Source of the DNA: an uncultured Oscillospiraceae bacterium
Lineage (GTDB): Bacteria > Bacillota > Clostridia > Oscillospirales > Oscillospiraceae
Direction: 5' to 3'
Assembly (NCBI GenBank): GCA_910587645.1
Contig: CAJUNA010000005.1
Coordinates: forward strand, 62,001-126,000
DNA length: 64,000 nucleotides
A program made the position numbers and the translations under genes. Within the stretch, counting starts at the first letter, position 1; every line of letters starts with the position of its first letter. The notes below the pieces were generated by a model. That model was given only the letters and a program-made list of their open reading frames with translations. It did no database searches and had not been told where the DNA came from. Shown here piece by piece: positions 58,961 through 64,000 of this stretch.

Positions 58961-59998
58961 ATGGCAGTACACACGGAGCCTTTCGGCTCCGCCCGGGACG
59001 GACGTCCTGTGGAAAAGATCACCCTGCGCCGGGGTGGGATGGAAGCGGAGGTGATAACATACGGCGCTGCGCTGCGCGCCCTGCGGGTTCCAGACCGAAC
59101 CGGAAAACCGTTAGATGTGGTTTTAGGGTACAAAGCGGTATCTGCCTATGAGGATAACGGCGGCTATGTAGGCGCCGTGGTGGGGCGGTATGCCAACCGG
59201 ATCGCGGGCGCGTCCTGCGCCATTGATGGCCGGATGGTTTCCCTGGTTCCCAACGAGGGAGGCAAGCAGCTCCATGGAGGCCCTCACGGCTTTTCCAAGC
59301 AGATATTCACCATCGCGGAACAGGCGGAGGACAGCGTGACCCTGGCCTGCACCGCGCCGGACGGCCTGGACGGCTGGCCGGGAGAGCTGGCGTTGCAGGT
59401 GGCCTATTACCTCACGGATTGCGGCCTGGGGATCCAGTACAAAGCCGTGTCCAGCAAGCCGACTTACTGCAATATCACCAACCACGCCTATTTCAACCTC
59501 GATGGCGGCGGGGACGCCATGGGCCAAACCCTGTGGGTGGACGCGGACCGCTTCACCCCTGTGGGGCCGGACAGCATCCCCCTTGCCATGGGCCAGGGCG
59601 TTTTGGGCACACCTCTGGATTTCACGGCGGAAAAGCCTATCGCCCGGGACATCGGCGCGGATTGGGAGCAACTTCGCAACGTGGGCGGCTATGACCACAG
59701 CTTCCTGCTGAACCCGGCGCAGGGGCTCCGTCTGGCGGCGCGGCTGACGGGAGCGGCCAGCGGCATATCCATGGAGGTGTGGACGGAAAAGCCTGCCATC
59801 CAATTTTACAGCGGCAATTTCCTGAACGGCCCCGGTGGCAAGGGCGGCGTGGATTACGGCCCCCGCATGGGGGTCTGCCTGGAGACCCAGTTTATCCCGG
59901 ACAGCCCCAACCACCCCGAATGGGGCGATGTGGTTCTCCGTCCTGGGCAGCGGTACGACTACACCACGGAATTTCGTTTCAGCGTCAGGCAGGGATAA
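58961..59998 (+). CDS. galM: Aldose 1-epimerase
   Basis: A 345-residue mutarotase that interconverts the alpha and beta forms of galactose, glucose and other aldoses. The family motifs are present: GRYANRIAG, LHGGPHGFSKQ (His), NITNHAYFNLDG (catalytic His) and GVCLETQFIPDSPN (catalytic Glu). AAGGAGG lies before ATG 58961. It stands alone between two unrelated transcription units. Confidence 0.95.
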   Translation: MAVHTEPFGSARDGRPVEKITLRRGGMEAEVITYGAALRALRVPDRTGKPLDVVLGYKAVSAYEDNGGYVGAVVGRYANRIAGASCAIDGRMVSLVPNEGGKQLHGGPHGFSKQIFTIAEQAEDSVTLACTAPDGLDGWPGELALQVAYYLTDCGLGIQYKAVSSKPTYCNITNHAYFNLDGGGDAMGQTLWVDADRFTPVGPDSIPLAMGQGVLGTPLDFTAEKPIARDIGADWEQLRNVGGYDHSFLLNPAQGLRLAARLTGAASGISMEVWTEKPAIQFYSGNFLNGPGGKGGVDYGPRMGVCLETQFIPDSPNHPEWGDVVLRPGQRYDYTTEFRFSVRQG

Positions 59999-60248
59999 AA
60001 TTTCCTGCAAAAAGCTGGGCTTATGAGGGAACCTGGAGAGGGGAAAGCGCGTCATAGTATCATGAAGGCCGGGCATGCTTTCCGTCTCTGGGGAGAATTA
60101 AGGAATGATGCAAAAAGGATACAAGTTTGATACGAAGATTTTACAAAGTACTGCTATCCTTTTGTAGTAAAAGTATCCCAGGGCGGACAAGCGGGCCGTC
60201 CAACCTGCGGACAAAGGCTCCGTGGAAGTGAGAAAGGAAGGAATGAAC
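59999..60248. other. Leader region of the S-layer-type gene
   Basis: No gene is seen. AAAAGGATA near 60114 can pair with TATCCTTTT near 60155. A TTTACA near 60136 could be a -35, but no clear -10 goes with it at the right spacing. GAAAGGAAGG precedes the start at 60249. The promoter of this highly expressed type of gene could not be placed with confidence. Confidence 0.3.
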
Positions 60249-63200
60249 ATGAAAACAACAAAACGCAGATTGCTGTCGCTGTTCATGGCGATGGTAATGG
60301 TATTCTCTCTGCTGCCCACCGCGTTGGCAGAGGGCGAGGGTGAGCAGCCACCCCATCCACCACATGTATGGGGTGAGTGGAAAACAACGAAAGAAGCGAC
60401 TTGTACAGAAGCGGGTTCAAAGGAGCGTTCTTGTACCGTTACGGGTTGTACTGAGAAAGAGACTGAGGAACTTCCTATGACTGAACACGCGTGGGAAGAA
60501 ACACCGGATGGCACAATACCGGCCACTTGTGAGGAAGATGGCACACAAGTGTATAAATGCAAGAATTGTAACGCAACAAAGGACGAAACCATAAAAGCTC
60601 TTGGCCATGATCTCCAAAAGAAGGTAGTAAAAGCTGCCACTTGTGGCGATGATGGAGTAATTGAGGTTACATGTTCTCGTTGCGATTATGAAGATTATGA
60701 AACTACTCCTGCAACCGGCAAACATACCCTCCCTGCTGTTAGCGCGATTACACACACTGACAAAGACCACACGTATACCTGCACCGTGTGCAATCAGTCT
60801 GTCACCGAAGATCACAAATTCGGTACAGATAAGGTCACCTGCACTATCTGCGGTTATGTGAAGGTTCAGGAGACAACCCTGAAGCTGAACCGGACAACCC
60901 TGAACCTTTCTGTGGGCGACACTGCTACCCTGTCCGCAACGATTACGCCGGATGCTCCTTTAACCTGGGAAAACACTTATGACACAATTGCTAGTATTAC
61001 CCGCAGTGCCGATGGGAAGTCCGTTACTGTTAAGGCCCTGCGAGCTGGAACCACTACTATCACGGTTTCTGGCGGTGGTAAGTCAGCCACTTGCAGAGTT
61101 ACTGTCGGCGGCAATCTGGAAGTCACCCCTACCAAAGCAACTCTGACCCATTTGGGCGATGAAGCGACCTTTACTGCAAAATTCAATGGCTCCCGCGTTC
61201 GCGATGTGGAGTGGGATTGCGCAAATCCAAAGTATATTGACCTGAAGGACAACAAGGATGGCAGCGCAACTATCTCCGCCCTGGCCACCACCCCCAGCGG
61301 CGGCACAACGATTACCGCCACTTATTGGGATGACAGCAATCAGAAATATACTGCCAGTGCCAACGTGGTTGTTAGCTACTCCGCAAAGAATGTAGCGACT
61401 GTTACCGTTTACAATTCTACGGACAGCTACAATCTGGATGACCCCGATGACGATGGCGATGACTCCATTGTTGAGCAGATGGAGGACTATTTCGATGATA
61501 CCAAAAACGGTTACTACGGTTTGGCTTCTGTGGAATTTAATTCCAGATCTGACACATATGGCAGCCTGAGCGCCACTACGGGCCGGGAATATGACGTAGA
61601 CGGCAGCAGCAATTCCAAGTATGACATTTCTGACGTCACATTCTCTCCCAGCAGCACAAAGACGGGTACCGCGACCTTTGATGTTACGGCAAACGTATAC
61701 CGCAGCAATGGGAAGACCACAACGCCTGTCTCCTGCACCATCTCCTTCAAGGTGGTAGACGGGAAAGCTTCCGGCGGCGATGTGGAATATACCGCCAGCC
61801 TGGGCGAGGACGTCCAGTTCCGCGCCAGCGACTTTGAGGACTTCTGGGATGACGCCTACTCCCGCGGCGAGCTGGAATCAGTGAGCTTCAAGGTTTCCGG
61901 CGGCACCCTCCGCGACAGCGATGGCAAGACCGTTGGCTCCAAGGAGTGCTATGCCAGCCCCACCCGCAACCAGATCGACCTGGACGGCGTATACTTTGAG
62001 CCCAACAGCGCCACCAGCAAGAAGGCCGGCACCGTGAAGTTCTCCTTCACCGCCACCGGCTACGCCCGCAACAGCAGCAAGTCCACTACCCGTACGGGCA
62101 CCGTGTCCATCACCTACATGGGCGGCAGCCCCAAGGATATCACCTACACAGTGAACGCCAATGGCTCCGTGAACCTGAAGGCCAGCGATTTCACCGCCGC
62201 CTATAAGGAGGCCACCGGCAGCACCGCGCCCAGCGGCATGACCATCGTGCTCCAGGGCGTACCCCGTAACGGAACCCTGACCTATACCGACAGCAGCAAG
62301 AGCAAGCCCACCGATGTTAAGCTGACCAGCAGCAACATCAAGAACCGCAGCTTCACTACCCGCTCCAGCGGCACGAACCAGATCAACGATGTATCCTACT
62401 CCGGCAATTCCGGCACGGATACCATTGAGTACATCGCGTACTCCGGCAATTCCGCCCAGTTTACAGGTAAGATTGTCTTCAATGGCGCGCCTACCGCTCC
62501 TACAAACCTGAGCGTGACCTTCACCAGCACCAACGGCGCCGCCGCCACGCTTAGCAGCGCGGCCTTCACCACCGCTAACGCTACGGTGATGGGCAAGACC
62601 TACCGCCTGCGCTTTACCGCGCCTACCAATGGCAGCCTGCTGCTCAACGGCGCTACTACCGCTGTTGGCGTGGACATCTTCCCCAGCAACCTGGGCAGCG
62701 TGAGCTACCGTCCCAAGGCCGGCTTTAACGGCTCTGACAAGTGCCTGTTCATGGCTTATGACGCCTCCGGCAACCTGACTGGCAGCGGCACTGTCAACTT
62801 CGTGGTTGTGGGCAATCCCGCCAATACCACCACCCCCGGCACAACCCCCGGCGCGTCCAGCATCAGCCAGTTTAAGGACGTTCCCGCCACTGCCTGGTAC
62901 CGCACTGAGCTGGCCGATCTGGTGAGCAAGGGCATTATCAAAGGCAAGAGTGCTACCAGCTTTGCTCCCCGGGACAACGTAACCTATGGCGAAGCACTGA
63001 AGATGGTCCTCCGCGCCGCCGGCCACACCGCCGAGGAAGGCACCGGCAACAACTGGGCCATCAATTACAAGAACCTGGCAGTCAGCAAGGGCTGGATCAG
63101 CAACGACATCGTCCTGACCAACGCTATCAGCCGCGCGGCCATGGCTGACTTGGTGGCTAAGGTTCTGGGTGTTGCATCCTCCGGCGCGGCGTCCCCCTTC

Positions 63201-63398
63201 GCTGACACCGCCAACGGCTACGCTATCGCCCTGTATAACACTACGCCCCGTATTTTCAATGGTGAGACTGGCAAGGATGGCAAGCTGTACTTCAACGGCG
63301 GCGATTCCTTGAAGCGTGAGCAGATTTGTGCGGTGATTTACCGTGTGAATCAGTACTACACCAACGCCAACTCCAACCAGATGCCCGACGGCATTTAA
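60249..63398 (+). CDS. Large secreted S-layer-type protein with SLH domains
   Basis: A 1049-residue protein with a signal peptide (LLSLFMAMVMVFSLLPTALA). Residues ~35-205 hold several cysteine-pair repeats (ATC...C..C) like those of clostridial surface proteins. A Big_2 Ig-like domain follows (about 207-285: LNRTTLNLSVGDTATLSATI), then several beta-rich, Ser/Thr/Gly-rich domains. The C-terminus (about 873-1049) carries SLH units (FKDVPATAWYRTELADLVSKGI, FAPRDNVTYGEALKMVLR, ISRAAMADLVAKVL) that bind pyruvylated wall polymer. The start was set at ATG 60249. The N-terminal third is visibly less GC-rich than the rest. Confidence 0.9.
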   Translation: MKTTKRRLLSLFMAMVMVFSLLPTALAEGEGEQPPHPPHVWGEWKTTKEATCTEAGSKERSCTVTGCTEKETEELPMTEHAWEETPDGTIPATCEEDGTQVYKCKNCNATKDETIKALGHDLQKKVVKAATCGDDGVIEVTCSRCDYEDYETTPATGKHTLPAVSAITHTDKDHTYTCTVCNQSVTEDHKFGTDKVTCTICGYVKVQETTLKLNRTTLNLSVGDTATLSATITPDAPLTWENTYDTIASITRSADGKSVTVKALRAGTTTITVSGGGKSATCRVTVGGNLEVTPTKATLTHLGDEATFTAKFNGSRVRDVEWDCANPKYIDLKDNKDGSATISALATTPSGGTTITATYWDDSNQKYTASANVVVSYSAKNVATVTVYNSTDSYNLDDPDDDGDDSIVEQMEDYFDDTKNGYYGLASVEFNSRSDTYGSLSATTGREYDVDGSSNSKYDISDVTFSPSSTKTGTATFDVTANVYRSNGKTTTPVSCTISFKVVDGKASGGDVEYTASLGEDVQFRASDFEDFWDDAYSRGELESVSFKVSGGTLRDSDGKTVGSKECYASPTRNQIDLDGVYFEPNSATSKKAGTVKFSFTATGYARNSSKSTTRTGTVSITYMGGSPKDITYTVNANGSVNLKASDFTAAYKEATGSTAPSGMTIVLQGVPRNGTLTYTDSSKSKPTDVKLTSSNIKNRSFTTRSSGTNQINDVSYSGNSGTDTIEYIAYSGNSAQFTGKIVFNGAPTAPTNLSVTFTSTNGAAATLSSAAFTTANATVMGKTYRLRFTAPTNGSLLLNGATTAVGVDIFPSNLGSVSYRPKAGFNGSDKCLFMAYDASGNLTGSGTVNFVVVGNPANTTTPGTTPGASSISQFKDVPATAWYRTELADLVSKGIIKGKSATSFAPRDNVTYGEALKMVLRAAGHTAEEGTGNNWAINYKNLAVSKGWISNDIVLTNAISRAAMADLVAKVLGVASSGAASPFADTANGYAIALYNTTPRIFNGETGKDGKLYFNGGDSLKREQICAVIYRVNQYYTNANSNQMPDGI

Positions 63399-63425
63399 GG
63401 AACGGTTTTCCGGCAAAAGCATAGA

Positions 63426-63459
63426 AAACAGCCCCCACGCCAAAGCGTGGGGGCTGTTT
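63426..63459 (+). terminator. Terminator of the S-layer-type gene
   Basis: A perfect 15-base inverted repeat (63426-63440 with 63445-63459) with a 4-base loop, ending in TTTG. It also lies downstream of the convergent small gene. Confidence 0.88.
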
Positions 63460-63470
63460 GTGTACCGCTG

Positions 63471-63566
63471 TCATCCCAGCAGGGGCAAAAGAAAGCTTGC
63501 CAGCATAGTGACCACCAGAATGCCAATAATTACACGGGAGATGATCTTGACCATTTTAGGACTCAT
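63471..63566 (-). CDS. 31-residue single-pass membrane peptide
   Basis: A short frame coding MSPKMVKIISRVIIGILVV and a hydrophobic rest ending in LLPLLG. ATG 63566 overlaps the stop of the DUF951 gene (ATGA) and has GAGGAGGTG upstream, so translation is likely. The gene is too short for standard gene callers. The peptide should span the membrane once with a basic inside end. Function unknown. Confidence 0.65.
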   Translation of the reverse strand: MSPKMVKIISRVIIGILVVTMLASFLLPLLG

Positions 63567-63754
63567 TGCGCCACCTCCTCGTCCAGGATTTTTTTGATGG
63601 CCTTTTCGGCCTTGCTTCTGGGCAGCATCAATTCATGGCCGCAGGTTTCGCATTTCAGCTTAATATCCATGCCTAGCCGGAGAATACTCCAGGTTTTCCC
63701 ACCGCAGGGATGGAGTTTTTTCAGTTCGACCCGGTCGTTCAGCTTTAAGTCCAT
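63563..63754 (-). CDS. DUF951 family protein
   Basis: A 63-residue protein with the DUF951 pattern: LKLNDRVELKKLHPCGGKTWSILRLGMDIKLKCETCGHELMLPR (in part), including the cysteine pair CETC and a third Cys in HPCGG, a probable small metal-binding beta fold. The family is nearly universal in Firmicutes and uncharacterised. It is translationally coupled to the 31-residue peptide gene. Confidence 0.9.
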   Translation of the reverse strand: MDLKLNDRVELKKLHPCGGKTWSILRLGMDIKLKCETCGHELMLPRSKAEKAIKKILDEEVAQ

Positions 63755-63839
63755 AGAAAAATCACCTCATTTTTTCACCGGTCAAGCACCGGCCCGCATA
63801 CACTGTCATATCCCAAGAAAAGCAAGGACGGTGTAGTAC

Positions 63840-64000
63840 ATGCGCAGGAACGAATATTTACCGGAAGGCACGGGACCCCAGTTCCCGGAGAACCAGCCCC
63901 TCAGCGTACTGGAACAGGCCATGGCGGAACAAACGGTGCTGGAGGGAATGGCTATCCGCTGCGATGGGCGGCGGGATCTGACCATCCGGTTTGGTGGATA
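63840..64000 (+). CDS. S1-like RNA-binding protein (3' end outside window)
   Basis: The frame from ATG 63840 is open to the window end (53 residues). It begins MRRNEYLPEGTGPQFPENQ and continues with LEQAMAEQTVLEGMAIRCDGRR and LTIRFGG. The pattern LE.A....VLE..A.RCD..H.L.V.L matches the start of S1-motif proteins found in Clostridia that resemble ribosomal S1. The S1 core itself lies beyond the window. AAGGACGG precedes the start. Confidence 0.6.
   Translation, partial: MRRNEYLPEGTGPQFPENQPLSVLEQAMAEQTVLEGMAIRCDGRRDLTIRFGG

Noticed and set aside
61878..63443. Minus-strand open frame (about 521 codons) within the S-layer-type gene.
   Set aside because: Its Gly/Ala/Val-rich translation is a by-product of the repetitive GC-rich coding strand; the plus-strand frame has a signal peptide and SLH motifs.
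1..64000. tRNA, rRNA and CRISPR arrays, and intact prophage or transposon.
   Set aside because: None was found on reading both strands; only the IS3 transposase tail at 1.6 kb indicates mobile DNA.

Overview
The window looks like chromosome of a GC-rich, low-skew Gram-positive anaerobe of the class Clostridia, most likely an Oscillospiraceae-type gut bacterium. This is inferred from AGGAGG-type ribosome sites, clean TTGACA/TATAAT promoters with 17-base spacers, an AraR-type regulator, SpoIIIJ/Jag, a PdaA-like spore-cortex deacetylase, YlmH, DUF896, DUF951, an SLH-domain surface protein and anaerobic (cbi-type) cobalamin genes. There is no rRNA, tRNA, CRISPR array or intact mobile element; the only mobile remnant is the tail of an IS3-family transposase near the left end.

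Layout. 1-2.8 kb: the end of an FtsX-type ABC permease, the IS3 relic and a DegV protein. 2.9-11.8 kb: an L-arabinose regulon on the minus strand (chvE-mmsA-mmsB-small membrane protein-FGGY kinase-araA) with a divergent araR; the 430-base intergenic region holds two strong promoters and several AraR-like boxes. 11.8-14.9 kb: the usually origin-linked block rpmH-rnpA-yidD-yidC-jag, here without dnaA or mnmE/mnmG. 14.9-20.5 kb: a five-gene oligopeptide/nickel-type ABC importer. 20.7-22.4 kb: a DUF378 protein and a chemoreceptor-like protein without a sensory domain. 22.4-31.1 kb: an eight-gene anaerobic cobalamin operon (cbiA-C-D-F-G-H-[J-E-T fusion]-B).

At 31.1 kb the dominant coding strand switches from minus to plus. 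31.2-37.1 kb: an ABC exporter with a palindromic promoter, ylmH, DUF896, an XpaC-like protein, then a purine riboswitch (C74 guanine type with altered loop L3 and J3/1) ahead of guanine deaminase. 37.4-40.7 kb: small membrane proteins, a MATE exporter, and an XRE regulator with a DUF3796 protein behind an operator-like repeat. 41-46.4 kb: ftsEX, then dusB, an ECF sigma factor, its zinc-finger anti-sigma factor and a stalk/PepSY lipoprotein as one overlapping operon.

46.4-48.8 kb is the most unusual part. A membrane-anchored MerR regulator is followed by two small membrane proteins and a YbjQ protein; a YhfC-type intramembrane protease lies upstream. The protease gene and the merR gene have nearly identical promoters. 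The MerR membrane tail resembles the first small protein along its length and shares a C-terminal motif with the second. At all three junctions that tail motif encodes the ribosome site and start codon of the next gene, with an identical 20-base overlap.

48.9-58.7 kb: PdaA, a possible 170-base leader RNA with its own promoter and terminator, a MoxR-DUF58-transglutaminase operon with a small kinase-like protein, and a heterodimeric ABC exporter. 59-64 kb: aldose 1-epimerase, a large mosaic S-layer-type protein, a DUF951/31-residue membrane peptide pair, and the start of an S1-like RNA-binding gene cut by the window end. Functions are assigned from protein motifs and gene order read by eye; no database search was run.
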